In this document: piece by piece, positions 10,003 to 20,480 of the stretch | How the letters are laid out: every line of letters begins with the position of its first letter | How positions within the stretch are numbered: position 1 is the first letter of the stretch | Source of the DNA: Limnoperna fortunei | Taxonomy: Eukaryota; Mollusca; Bivalvia; Mytilida; Modiolidae | Assembly: GCA_944474755.1 (NCBI GenBank) | Contig: OX104114.1 | Span: 49,282,647 to 49,346,646, forward strand | Length of the DNA stretch: 64,000 bases | Direction: 5' to 3' | The notes under the pieces: generated by a model | Database searches by the model: none | The model's input: only the letters and a program-made list of their open reading frames with translations | Told to the model about the DNA's origin: nothing | Program-made: the position numbers and the translations under genes

Positions 10003-10440
10003 TTAAGGTACAATATACACATACAAATGTTTTAGATATCTGAATACATTCCTATTGATAGGTAGTATTTCTGGACAATGGTGTTTTATAATTAGACGCA
10101 TTGCTTCGATCCATATTAAATTGATAGGGGTTAAAGTTGTTCCTTCTGTAGTTATCTTGTCTATAGTTCCAGTTTTAATACTGTCTCCTTCTTGGTGATC
10201 CAATGTGGTTTCTTGGTTGGTAGAAGTTCTTATCTCTTTCCTTCATTTTGTGCTCTATATTATTTGAATGACTGGTTTGATCATTATTGTTAGGTTTGTT
10301 TAGGTTTCTGTTGGTCTCTAGAATCCAAGTCGGTGGTTCATGGTTCCTTTAAAATTTCTAATATATTGTGGTATTCCACAGTCATATTTTAAATGAATAC
10401 CATCACTGAAGTGAATTTGGGTAATATTGGAATGAGATAT
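10003..10440 (-). pseudogene. LINE ORF1-like relic with SGNH/esterase-like C-terminus
   Basis: On the minus strand, starting near 10440, the translation reads ITQIHFSDGIHLKYDCGIPQ then YIRNFKGTMNHRLG, resembling the DGIHL...G..K..RN block that ends SGNH-hydrolase domains in CR1-like ORF1 proteins. Frames then break, continuing to an open stretch at 10003-10203 (DHQEGDSIKTGTIDKITTEG). It is upstream of the ORF2 start at 8776 on the same strand, as expected if both come from one LINE, but the 1.2-kb spacing includes a foldback insertion. Confidence 0.5.
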
Positions 10441-11503
10441 GCAGAATATGAGATATGAGAATGAGGTCCGCCATCTTGTCACTTTCTCGTCACCAGATGG
10501 CGATAACAGAAGGTTGTACTATAAGACAAGGTTGTGGCAATATTACGTTTCGTATTCCTGATCTAAGCCTAAAAAAAAAACGACTTGAGTAACAAATAGT
10601 TAACCAGTTTAAAGACTTAATCTACTTAAGACTATGTCCACAGCAGCAACAACTTCATGCGAATATCATTTTCCAGAATTAAATGGAGAATAGTTTAATG
10701 GTATGATGACCTCATTTTTCATCGAATAGTCATTAAATGAAATATTTATAAATACCCTGTTTTCGCGCATCAAAATTTCAATTCACATTTAGTACATTTA
10801 TTATTATAATTAATACTGGTAACATTTATTGTGCGTAGCACAGTTTCCAAAATTTTACATGTGTATATTTTGAGTCAACTTGTCAGTTTTATGTTCCTCT
10901 GACAAGGTATTCGAAATCTTATATACATCATGTGTTCTGACACTTCGGTGTATTCAAATCATACCTGTCTTTGGCAGGAGGGGGCGTGCTGTTCTAGTTT
11001 TTAAGTACACGATTAACCTTCAATCTGATTAGCTTTTGAAAATGTCCGAATATTCATACTTCTAAGTCGGCGTCAAACGATCTAGTAATTGCAATAAACA
11101 TCCTGTTTGTTTGTCGTTTTAAGATGTGCAAAATTGTCTACGGAATTTAATTTTATGTTTAAAAAATTAAATTTACACATTTATATTTTTTATTACAATT
11201 ATTAGTTAGGTAATTATCTGAGTTAAATAAAGAAGGGTTAAAATTTGTATCTAAAAATACTTTTATTAATACAAAGATCATTAAAACAATAATACATATT
11301 TCGTAATCTAACGTGGTCAGCTGGTTATTAGTCATCACCACAATTTACTGGATACTTACATTTATCACGTCACAAACGCAGTCACGTGATAACATACTGT
11401 CAATATGGCAGCCCCCATACACAAAATTTTACCACCTTTAATCCACTCTAGAAGCGTAACGGTAAAGAATACAATAAAACATCAAAAGGCAATTATATTT
11501 CTT
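10441..11503. other. Intergenic or intronic sequence, no gene seen
   Basis: Contains isolated motifs only: CCGCCATCTTG at about 10469 (YY1-like core) and CACGTG near 11383. No coding frame or repeat unit is supported. Confidence 0.45.
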
Positions 11504-11509
11504 TTTATT
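11504..11509 (-). promoter_or_regulatory. Polyadenylation signal AATAAA (minus strand)
   Basis: Hexamer about 30 nt after the stop of the candidate coiled-coil exon on the same strand, a normal spacing for a compact 3' UTR. Confidence 0.4.
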
Positions 11510-11539
11510 TGAAGAATAACATATCTAATTTTCATTTTT

Positions 11540-11763
11540 TCACAAAGTTTCCCTGTAATGCACAACTCTTCTACTTTTCCTAAGTTCAATTAATTCTTTA
11601 ATAGCCTTATGTGCATTTTCAACAATTGTGTCCATTTTTCTGGTTGACTGATCAATAAAGTTTTGTATTTTTGTTTCAGTGCATTCGGACATTTTTTCCA
11701 TCGTTTCACTGGCTTTTTGTGATTTTTCTTTGTTCATTAAGTCATTAATGCTGTTTTGTAGAA
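11540..11763 (-). CDS. Candidate terminal exon, small coiled-coil protein
   Basis: Family not recognised. A possible acceptor (ACTTTAAG, ending at 11764) opens a frame of 73 codons plus stop with a 2-nt phase start: LQNSINDLMNKEKSQKASE, then KIQNFIDQSTRKMDTIVENA and KELIELRKSRRVVHYRETL. Composition is highly charged with heptad-like spacing, consistent with a coiled coil. AATAAA lies about 30 nt after the stop. Neighbouring DNA on the upstream side is a tandem-repeat element, so any earlier exon would be beyond 13430. Alternatives are a retroelement ORF fragment or chance; the acceptor tract is weak. Confidence 0.35.
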
Positions 11764-11814
11764 CTTAAAGTTTTAATAAATATGTTTGAAACCAGTGAGT
11801 AAATTAAAGATACA

Positions 11815-13430
11815 TTTTTAGCTTACCTGGACTGAAGGTCAATGTGAGCTTTTGCCAACTTTTTGTCACATTTTGTCCGTCGTCTGTCGTCCATCGTAAA
11901 CTTTTTCAAGGGGGCCTCGCTGGCCGAATGGTCAAGGTAGTTTGTCTACTATTGATCACATGATCTGTCAACACTGAGATTGTGGGTTCGATTCTCACTG
12001 CAGGCAGGGTGTACTCCACTCCAATCTTAATTGACAAGGATTGCCAGTTTTCCTACCACAGGTCGGGGGTTTTCTCCGGGTACTCCGACTTCCTCCCCCA
12101 ATAAAAACTGGACGCCATGATATAGCTGAAAAATTGCTGAAAGTGGCGTTAAACACCATCAAAAAAACAAAACAACTTTTTCAAAAATCTTTTCCTCTAA
12201 AACCACTGGGCCAATTTTTCTCAAACTTGGCCACAATCATCCTTAGGGTTCCTAGTTTCAAATTTGTACCCAGGGTGTTGATCAACAGACAAATATGGCA
12301 GCTGTAACTAAAAATCTAACATGCGGGTAAACACAGGTTTTTGATCATTATTTCAAAAATTATAATAGCTATAGAGAAAATCGTTACTTCAAATTGATCA
12401 GCACATTAAGGTCTACAATAGTTGCTATTAGTGTGTGTTGTCTTCTTGTAGGAGTAATTGCCCTTTATTGACGTTTTTGACAAAATTTTGGTATTTACAA
12501 TATCAGAAAACTATACGAGGTAGAGTAAAACTGTAAATGGCAAAAATGATCAGCAATAAAAGCCCTACAATTCACTTGATTGGTCTGAAATTGTCAAACT
12601 CCTTAAATTAGTTATTGCCCATAAATGGCAATTTTTTATGAAATTTTCCGTTTTTGTCCTGTAAGTTAAAAACTGTAACAGCTAGAGTAAAACTGTGTAT
12701 AACAAAAATGATAAGCAATACAAGCCCCACAAATTACTAGATAAGTCTGAAATTGTCAGATGACTTCTTATAGGAGTTATTGCCCTTAAATTGCAATTTT
12801 TATTAAATTTTCCATTTTTGTCCTGTAACTTAAAAACCATAACAGCTAGAGTGAAATTATAAATTGTAAAAATGATCAGCAATAAAAGCCCTACAATTCA
12901 CTTAATTGGTCTGAAATTGTCATATGACTCCTTATAGGGGTTATTGCCCTTAAACTACAATTTTTATGAAATTTTCTATTTTAGTCCTGTAACGAAAACT
13001 ATAGCAGCTAGATTGAAACTGTAAATTGCACAAATTATCAGCAATAAAAGCCATACAAAGGATTTCTTAGTCCAAAATTGCAAGATGACTCTTTATAGGA
13101 GTTATTGCCCTTTCATTATGAATTTGGACAAATGAACAGTTTTTGAATTATAAATTAGTCTATAACAAACCTAGAGTAAAACTGTAAATTTATAAATTAC
13201 CCTAAAGGACAATGCCTACAAACCATTTAATTTTTAGAAATTGTCAGATGGCACCTTATAGGTTTTATTGTATTTAACTAACATTTTTGAAGAAATGTTT
13301 AGTTTTTGCACACTAACTTAAAAGCTATAACAACTAGACTGAAACTGTTAATTTCAAAAATTTAAATATAGTTCAAGTCATTTGGATTCCAGGTGAGCAA
13401 TTACAGGCTCCTGGGAGCCTCTAGTTTCAA
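11815..13430 (+). mobile_element. Complete tandem-repeat element (family of 1-2430), SINE nested inside
   Basis: Starts TTTTTAGCTTACCTGGACTG with the AAGGTCAATGTGAGCTT block and CCGTCGTCTGTCGTCC, continues after the SINE with CCACTGGGCCAATTTTTCTC, then about six ~165-bp units (landmarks near 12590, 12746, 12919, 13073, 13243), and ends CCAGGTGAGCAATTACAGG...GGGAGCCTCTAGTTTC. Noncoding. The layout (defined 5' block, tandem core, defined 3' block) is like pearl/HINE-type non-autonomous elements known from bivalves; that link is inference. Confidence 0.8.
11910..12173 (+). mobile_element. tRNA-derived SINE, full length
   Basis: A 264-bp SINE flanked by the 11-bp direct repeat AACTTTTTCAA (11899-11909, 12174-12184). 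The tRNA-like head has box A (TGGCCGAATGGTCAAGG) and box B (GGTTCGATTCTC). The body has GGTCGGGGGTTTTCTCCGGG and CCAATAAAAACTGGACGCC; the tail is GTGGCGTTAAACACCATC plus A/C-rich sequence. It was inserted into the tandem-repeat element, so it is younger than that element. Confidence 0.93.
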
Positions 13431-13499
13431 AATGGCTGACTTCATATAAACAATATTGAAAAAATTACTGACTTAACTATTTCCTTTAAGTAAGTAATT

Positions 13500-14625
13500 A
13501 ATTTTTATTTAGAGTTGGCACATATATACATAATAACAAAGGAACATGAGCTCTGGAGAGCTCTTAACTGACTATAAGCAGACAATACATACATAAATGT
13601 ACATAAACATAAGACAATATACAATACATACATAATGCACATGCAGATAAAACAATATAGACATGCATAAAAACATTCAATGATCAGAGCATAAAAAATT
13701 GCACACATTAAAGCATAAACTAAGTGAAGTACAATCAATAGTTACAGAGCATAAAATCCAAAGCACTAGACAGAAACATAAAATGTCAACTAAAGCACAT
13801 GTTATAATTAAAGCTTAAGCAAATAAATGGTATAAAAAACACTAAACTGTTATTACCCAGAATATATTTTTACCACTCATCACAGCGGGTTTAGCAGTAA
13901 TACACAGCATTGCATATGAAGGTTAACAAGAACAAACAAACAAAACACAACAGATAATATACTATCAGTCGGGCATGAGTACTAGTAGTATTGTTGAATT
14001 TGCATGAGCTATACATAAGCACCAGCTGTTAATGCAATTTTAGAAAGTTCTGTCCAAATGAGGTCATCTGTCTGACCTCATTTAGAATGGAATTCCAGTT
14101 GTTGCAGCCTCATACCTGAATGACCTTTACCATATGAGTTTGTCTGGGGTTAAGGAATCACTGCTGTATTTACATACCGAAAATTATACCAGTTGTCTTT
14201 TATAACAATCAGATCTTGTAAATAATAAGGACTTATTTATTAATAATTTTGAAAGACTCCAAGGCAATTGTTCTAGTTTTCAAAGCTGGAAGTTTAGATC
14301 TTTCCAGAAGAGAGTCGTAAGAACTGACAAAATCTTCATCAATAAAGCAAAGTGCCCATTCACGAATTTTCTCATTTTTGCAGAATTTTGCTCAATACAA
14401 AAATGCCAGGGCTGGAGGAATAACTAAAATTTGACATGATAAATGAGTAATAAGCCAACTTAAGTTTTTTCCTTTGTGAACTACCGAGACATATTATTGT
14501 ATCAAAATTTGTACCAGTGTTCTGATTTATTATTTTAAATGAGTAAAGCCGACTTAAGTTTTTTCCTTTGTGAACTACCAAGACATATTTTGTATCAAAA
14601 TTTGTACCAGTGTTCTGAATTATTA
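13500..14625 (-). pseudogene. 3' part of a CR1-like LINE: RT C-terminus and 3' UTR
   Basis: The minus strand at 14410-14035 reads KIREWALCFIDEDFVSSYDS, LLERSKLPALKTRTIALESF and KIIN, then, after frame breaks, RSFRYEAATTGIPF and WNSILNEVRQMTSFGQNFLK. This is the conserved C-terminal region of CR1-like ORF2 (ALRF...SSY..LL...LP.LK.RR...A.E.FKI.N; YGKRSFRY.GA.LWN.LP). The 3' UTR runs to about 13500 and ends GCCAACTCTAAATAAA (signal at 13504-13509). The element is 5'-truncated near 14625. A ~90-bp stretch is duplicated in tandem at about 14455-14620. Confidence 0.75.
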
Positions 14626-14630
14626 TTTTT

Positions 14631-14701
14631 TATACCCCCCACAAACTAGTTTTCGGGGGTATGTAGGAATCACCCTGCCTGTCTGTCTGTCTGTCTAGAC
14701 A

Positions 14702-14732
<31 letters not shown>

Positions 14733-14925
14733 CGTCCGTCCGTCTGTCCACATCCCTTGTAAGCACTTGACAGATTTTGATGAAACTATACATGAAGGAA
14801 GTACATCATATGTAGATGTGCATGAAGAATTTTCGTCGCTGTCGTATATCATTCAGGGGAGATAATTGGACTTGAAGCAAAGCGGGGGTATCCCTTTGTG
14901 AGCGTGCTCACAGTTCACACTTGTT
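14631..14925 (+). mobile_element. Short GGGGGTAT-family element with (TCTG)n/(TCCG)n
   Basis: Starts TATACCCCCCACAAACTAG with TTTTCGGGGGTATGTAGG, passes through a (CTGT)n and (CCGT)n microsatellite (about 14681-14750), then one body unit (GACAGATTTTGATGAAAC...), and ends AGCGGGGGTATCCCTTTGTG AGCGTGCTCAC. The 29-60-residue Q/T/D/R-rich ORF over the microsatellite is not a gene. Confidence 0.8.
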
Positions 14926-15690
14926 TAAATTAATTTCAGGAATTTACTATAAAACACATAAATTATCTCAGTTTATAAATGTAAACAAACTCCATTAAGT
15001 TTTCCTCCTCAACATCCATTTGAAAAATATACCAAATTATTTGATTGGCTAATGATTCTCTATTTGAAAACTGATTAATCAAAAAACATATTAAAATTGT
15101 ATTAAAAAAATTTAATGCATTTCAGAAAAAAATCATTTTAAATTATTTTTGAGTCATGAAACATATATTTTAGAAATAAAACAAGCAACTGCTTTAAAAA
15201 TATATAACTAGTATATGATATAGATTTTTCTTAAATAATATTATACTTCACTAATAGAACATGAAAAATCAATATTTTTATTGTTAATTTTATGACTGAT
15301 TGTATGTAATGTTTTTACAAAGTCCAAATTTCAGAGCCAATTCTGCTCTTTAAAATATCAAAGTCTGAAATTCCAAGCCTTTTTCGCTCAAAAATGCGGA
15401 ATTCTGAGCACACGGGCGATTTAATGATTGATTGATAAAATGTTTGCTAAATGCCCAAGGTGGTACATGTAATATTTCAGTATATTCAGAACAACTTTTC
15501 AAACAATAATGCAAGAACACAATTTTTTTACTGCTACTGAAACAAAATAGGCAATATTGGTAGAGATGGAAAAATTGAGCTATAATGAGCCAACTTTTTT
15601 CAAAATCTTCAAAAAGAGTGTTGATGGAGTATTGTGCAAATGTTTCATAAACAATGCCTGTAGTAATATTTAAACTATCTTTTGTTGCAG
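14926..15690 (+). other. Intron upstream of the Rgl exon
   Basis: AT-rich sequence leading to the acceptor TCTTTTGTTGCAG at 15678-15690. No earlier Rgl exon could be identified on the plus strand anywhere in 1-15690, so the upstream exons probably lie outside the window. Confidence 0.5.
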
Positions 15691-15799
15691 TTGCATAATA
15701 CAGATCATACTAATACTGTGATAGATAAAGTGTTGGATAAATATGGAATAGATAGTAGTCATGACAAATTTTGTTTACTACAACAGTTATCAGATGCAG
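15691..15799 (+). CDS. Rgl: RalGDS/RGL-family gene, penultimate coding exon (RA domain, first half)
   Basis: Ras-associating domain of a Ral guanine nucleotide exchange factor; this domain binds active Ras so that Ral can be activated at membranes. The 109-bp exon has acceptor TTTTGTTGCAG and donor CAG|GTGAGT. It reads HTNTVIDKVLDKYGIDSSHD then KFCLLQQLSDA, and ends one nt into a codon completed by the exon at 20481. The pattern (TVI...MDKH...LLQ.IS) aligns with the RalGDS ubiquitin-fold RA domain. The catalytic CDC25-type and REM domains expected upstream are not in the window. Which paralogue it is cannot be settled from about 84 residues; invertebrates usually have one (Rgl). Confidence 0.88.
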
Positions 15800-16044
15800 G
15801 TGAGTTTGACTTCGACCCTTAAGAAAAAAGTAAGACATGATTAAAACAGATACTATTGTTTTGCAAGAACATATTTCTAACATCCAAGTATTTAAGTAGG
15901 CATCAAAAATGAGACTGAAATGAAGGATTCAGTAGGAATTTAGTTTCAGTAAAGTATATTTGTTAGACTTAAATTGAAATTATCCTCAATGGCTGATAAA
16001 GTCATCAACATACTATCAGAAACATACATTATCCACATAATTAA

Positions 16045-16176
16045 CTGTCAGGGCATCTGTGGCTCATGGTAGTTAAATATCTACTATTGTTTTTCTACAG
16101 ATGGTTGGGGTTCTCTGGGTACTCCAGTTTCCTCCCCTAAAAAAATGAACACTAGGATATAATTGCTAAAAGCAGC
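16045..16176 (+). mobile_element. Diverged, internally deleted SINE relic
   Basis: Has a degenerate box A region (GGCTCATGGTAGTTAAATAT CTACTATTG), then jumps to the 3' half: TTTTTCTACAGATGGTTGGG, CTCTGGGTACTCCAGTTTCC and a CTAAAAGCAGCATT version of the CTGAAAGTGGCGTT tail. The box B region is missing. Confidence 0.65.
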
Positions 16177-16195
16177 ATTTGCAGACTGATTTATA

Positions 16196-16527
16196 GATGA
16201 CATTAAAGAACTCTCAGATCAAAGGCCTTTTTATTTTGATAAATAATTTGAAATAAAATCATTGTAAAGCTCTAAAAGTTGTTTAGGAATGTCCTTTATT
16301 AAACTGATAAAAAAACTGCATGTTACTGTTTACCAACCAAGATTTGGAAATTCCAACATAAAAAAAAATTAAAAAATACAAATGTTTGTTTTGTGAAAAA
16401 CAATGATGCTTTGGAGGTGAGTTAAAACACATTTAACACAACCTTAAAAAAATGTTCACATTTTAATACGCCTGTCTATGTATATATGTATATATTTCTT
16501 CAAACTGCACACAATTATTAATAGATT
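16196..16527. repeat. ~330-bp duplicated intron block, copy A (intact)
   Basis: Matches 16528-16590 joined to 17608-17885. Shared stretches include TTAAAGAACTCTCARATCAA AGGC, GGAATGTCCTTTATTAAAC, TGCATGTTACTGTTTACC, ATGTTTGTTTTGTGAAAAA and TTTCTTCAAACTGCACA. Copy B is split by the PLE fragment, so copy A shows the pre-insertion state. Confidence 0.75.
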
Positions 16528-16559
16528 ACATTAAAGAACTCTCAAATCAAAGGCTGGTT

Positions 16560-17607
16560 TATTTTGATAAATAACTTGAAATACAAGAAAAATAACAAAG
16601 AAAACCGACCGAACATTAAGAGCCAAAAGTCAAGGGACAGTTACAAATCCCGATATAGACAAAACGCAACACAAAAACCAAAAACACAAAAAACAGAAAG
16701 AGAGTAACCCGAACCCAATAAAAACCATGGGTGCACTCAGGTGCTCTGGACGAGTAAGCAGTGCCTGCCTCTAATGAGACACCCGTCGAGTTACTCATTA
16801 CACATTGTCAACAATATTAAGATCTCCAGTTATCACGTGACCTGAAGGGCTATATATGAATGGGGAATTGTGGCAAGAGCAGTCGGGCGGTTTGGCTTTG
16901 AAGTCCTTGATCAAAAGATCCTGCAATACACGTTTGTAATTGAAAATTCTGGGTGCAATTGGGGAAGTATAGGTATAAGATATAATAGGAACGGATTTGT
17001 TTTTGAAGTATGGTGGAATTTTGGAAGCAACAGACTTGTGGTGCAAGATATTACCAAGATTGATAGCATCTATGCCTTTGTTAGCAAAAAGTAAAGAAAG
17101 AAATGAACGAGGCTCTTCTTCATCTTTGTGTGTGTTAACCGGTTTGAATAATCTGTGTTTTCCAATGTCTAAAATAATAGCTACTAATCTATATAGAGTG
17201 GACGAAGGGTCTGTTACAGATGACTGGAGACATTCTTTGTAAAGAGAATGTAGTGTTTTCAGTGGAACAGAGTACAATTTAGTGCGAATATGATGAAGTT
17301 CTAGTGGTTTTTGAACAAACGGTAGTAGGTCATTTATAGATACATCATGTACCAATGGTGATGTATAGTGACGATGACCATGACTACGTTGTCGCCTGTG
17401 ATTGTGATTGAAAAGGCCCATCACATTCACATTGCTGCAACCAGGACTGGAAAGGTTACCTATACTATCGATTTTGTCATTGCACCCATAAGGTATTGCA
17501 GTGCTTAATATTCTGATCCAGTATTCTTCTTTTTGTCTACGTAGTGGTTTACTTAATTCAGGATTGTTAGAATGATGGTAGATTTTTTCAAGGATGCGGA
17601 CCTTCAA
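16560..17607 (-). pseudogene. Penelope-like element fragment: GIY-YIG end and N-terminal domain, RT deleted
   Basis: Within the minus-strand frame 17823-16798, residues about 70-341 are PLE-like: LKVRILEKIYHHS, RRQKEEYWIRILSTAIPYGC ND (end of a GIY-YIG nuclease domain), RRQRSHGHRHYTS, IFNYKRVLQDL, then a Cys/His motif (C315, C317, H329) in KPPDCSCHNSPF and ITGDLNIV, which in this family sits just before the reverse transcriptase. The frame stops at 16798 and is followed directly by a PLE-type 3' tail, so the RT is missing. An N-terminal GIY-YIG matches the Naiad/Chlamys type of PLE as I recall it. Residues 1-69 of the ORF come from the host intron duplicate, not the PLE. Confidence 0.72.
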
Positions 17608-17885
17608 ATCACAAATCACTTTAAAGCTCTTAAAGTTGTATAGGAATGTCCTTATTAAACAGCTCACAAATTGCATGTTACTGTTTACCTGTATAACTTT
17701 GATTTGGAAATTCAAAAAATAAAAATGTTTGTTTTGTGAAAAAACATTTATACTTCTGTGATGAGTGAAAACACACCTAACACAACCTTTAAACAATTTA
17801 CCGGTACACATTTTTATATTCATGCCTGTCTTTGACAGGATATATTTTATTTATTTCTTCAAACTGCACAGAATTATGAATTATG
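17608..17885. repeat. ~330-bp duplicated intron block, copy B (right part)
   Basis: Homologous to the right part of 16196-16527. Its left part lies at 16528-16590, on the other side of the PLE fragment. On the minus strand it supplies the first ~69 codons of the 341-codon frame by chance read-through. Confidence 0.75.
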
Positions 17886-18147
17886 TTAAAGTTATGGTTT
17901 GTTTACCGGGTAATTTTTGCTGAATTTCTTATTTTTAGAGTTATGGAACTTTGTTCATGAAAAAAGGGGGATTTTTTGTTTGCAGACTATAACTCAAAAT
18001 GTTCTTGAAAGTTTGTGATGTGTTGATTTCATAGATGTATGTTTCATTTAGTTTTTGGTAAAATTCTCATTTATCCTTAGAGTTGTATGACTTTTTTATA
18101 AAAAGGTGATTTTTTTAGTTTTCAGACTTTAACTCAAGAAAAAGCTT

Positions 18148-19082
18148 TACCCCCGCTTGACAGTCGGGGGTATATAGTGGTCCTCATGTCTGTCCGTCCA
18201 TCCTTTCGTATATCCTTCCGTCGTCCGTCTGGACGTACGTCCGTTCCTCCGTCCATATTTGGTTTCCGGATGATAATTCAAAAAGTTTACATCCGAATTG
18301 AATGAAACTTTGGGATACTGTTATGTCAGGTTGGTAAGAAGCCTATCGATTTTGGGGGAAATCCGTCAAATTCCAAGGTCACAGTCCACGCAAAACGTTA
18401 GAAATTTTAACAAAAAAGTTGTTTCCGGACAATAACTCAAAAAGTTTGCATCTGATTTAAATGAAACTTTGGGATATTGTTATGTATCAGGTTGGTAAAA
18501 AGCCTATTGAGTTGGGGGAAATCCGTCAATTTTCAAAGTCGCAGTCCATGAAAAACGTTTGAAATTTTTACAAAAAAGTTGTTTCCGGACAATAACTCAA
18601 AAGGTTTGCATCTGATTTGAATGAAACTGGGATATTGTTATGTATCAGGTTGGTAAAAGCCTATTGATTTTGTGGGAAATCTGTCAAATTTCAAGGTCGC
18701 AGTCCACGAAAAACATTAGAAATTTTTACAAAAAAGTTGTTTCCGGACGATAACTCAAAAAGTTTGCATGTGATTTGAATGAAACTTTAGGATATTGTTA
18801 TATAACAGGATGGTAAGAAACCTATCCATTTTGGGGAAATCCATCAAATTTATAGGTTGCAGTCTGCAAAAATTTTTAGAAAAAAAGTTGTTTCTGGACA
18901 ATTACTCAAAAAGTTTGCATCCTATTTGAATGAAACTGTGGGATATTGTTATAAATTATTTTGGTAAGAAGCCTATTGATTTTTTGGGAAATTCGTCAAA
19001 ATTCAAGGTCAGAGTCCACGAAAAACGTTAGAAATTTTTACAAAAGCAAGGGTATCAGTGATCTGCAGATTGACTTTGTCTA
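18148..19082 (+). mobile_element. GGGGGTAT-family element with five ~155-bp tandem units
   Basis: Starts with the hairpin TACCCCCGCTTGACAGTCGG GGGTATATAGTGG, then CCGTCCATCC-type microsatellite, then units keyed by TTGTTTCCGGACAATAACTC (near 18264, 18418, 18578, 18735, 18887) and GATATTGTTATGTATCAGG TTGGTAAGAAGCC. Ends AAAAGCAAGGGTATCAGTGA TCTGC...TTTGTCTAGTT. Noncoding. Confidence 0.85.
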
Positions 19083-19546
19083 GTTATTAAAGTTTTCGAA
19101 GTGTTTATTTTAATAGATGCATGCTTCCTTAAGTGTTTGGTAAAATTTTCATTTATCCTTGTAGTGTTTTGGAACTTTGTGATAAAGGGGTTATTTTTTT
19201 TTTGTTTTCATACAATAACTCAAAAGCACTTTCATCAGTTTTTTTAACCTTTGTTTTATGTTGATATTATTTTTTAAAAATTTCGGAATTTTTGTTATAG
19301 AGTTATATAACTTTCTATTTTGGAAAAAAGGGAATTTTTAGTTTTCAGACATTCAAAAAAACTTGCCGCAATTTTCTTGCAATTTTCAGGCAATTGGTAT
19401 TGATATAGATGTGATTATATTTCATTTATGCAGATAGAGATACGTATCTATGGGAATGTTTAGCTCTTGTCCCTATCAGACAGGTGTATAATTTGCTTGT
19501 TTATATATTTGTTATGTGCCCAATATAGTTTAATGCATGTTAATTT

Positions 19547-20092
19547 TTATACCCCCGCTCGACAGAGTCGGGGGTATATAGTGGTCCTCATGTCCGTCCG
19601 TCCTTCCTTCCGTCTTTCCGTCCGTCCGTTTGTCCATCTACATTTGGTTTCCGATTCCTATCGATTTTGGGGGAAATCCGTCAAATTTCAAGGTCGCAGT
19701 CCACGAAAAATCGTTAGGAATTTTAACAAAAACTTGGTTTCCGGTTGATAATTCAAAAAGTTTACATCAGATTTGAATGAAACTTTGGGATATTGTTATA
19801 TATCAGGTTGGTAAGAAACCTATCGATTTTGGGTGAAATCCGTCAAATTTCAAGGTTCGCAGACAATGAAAAACGTTAGGAATTTTAACACAAACGTTGT
19901 TTTCAGACAATGCAAAAAGTTTGCATCGGATTTTAATGAAACTTTTGGATATTATTATATATTATGTTGGTAAGAAGCCTATTGCTTTTGGGGAAATCTG
20001 TCAAATTTCAAGGTCACAGTCCACTAAAAACTTTAGAACTTTTTACAAAAGCGGGGGTATCAGTGATCGCTAGATCAACTTTCTCTAGTTTA
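19547..20092 (+). mobile_element. GGGGGTAT-family element, second copy, about three units
   Basis: Same family as 18148-19082: TATACCCCCGCTCGACAGAG with TCGGGGGTATATAGTGGTCC, (CCGT)n microsatellite, GTTTCCGG...AACTTTGGGATATTGTT units, ending AAAGCGGGGGTATCAGTGAT CGCTAGATC. Better-preserved 3' end than its neighbour. Confidence 0.85.
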
Positions 20093-20480
20093 TTTTCATT
20101 TTTATTTCTTCCTATTGTCAGGCAAATTTCTTATGTCATTTGATTTCTTTATGTCTAATCTGAATATAGTACAGTGTTATTCCATTTAAGAATCTTCATT
20201 TTATCCAAATACCTTTTTTTTAAAAATCAGTGATTTCAAGTTCCTTTATTTTGGCTTCTTTAGTCTATACATATTACAGATCATTTCTTGAAAAGGAATT
20301 ATTTCGAAGGAGGTCATGCAGGTACAATTTTTAGTAACAGTCATTACAAATTTGTTTTGATAATTCTCAGTCAAATACTCAATTTACAATTGATTATTTC
20401 TAAAGACAATAATGTAGAAAAATGTCTTGTTTGAAAGTGTAAAAAATATCTTATTAAAATTTTACTATATTTTTTTACAG

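Larger units (their letters stand above)
15800..20480 (+). other. Rgl: Last intron of Rgl, 4.7 kb, packed with mobile DNA
   Basis: Bounded by GTGAGTTTG at 15800 and TTTTTTTACAG at 20470-20480. Contains a SINE relic, a duplicated ~330-bp block, a minus-strand PLE fragment and two copies of the GGGGGTAT tandem-repeat element. The 341-codon ORF on the opposite strand belongs to the PLE plus intron sequence, not to a host gene. Confidence 0.8.

Noticed and set aside
11929..12000. True tRNA gene
   Set aside because: Box A and box B are present but the fold is imperfect, and it is the head of a SINE with a TSD and a non-tRNA body.
13505..13738. 77-codon Cys/Tyr-rich ORF on the minus strand
   Set aside because: Lies in the 3' UTR of the LINE relic and comes from an ACATA-rich stretch.
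16798..17823. 341-codon ORF as a host gene
   Set aside because: Most of it is a PLE fragment and the first ~69 codons are duplicated intron sequence; it lies antisense in the Rgl intron.
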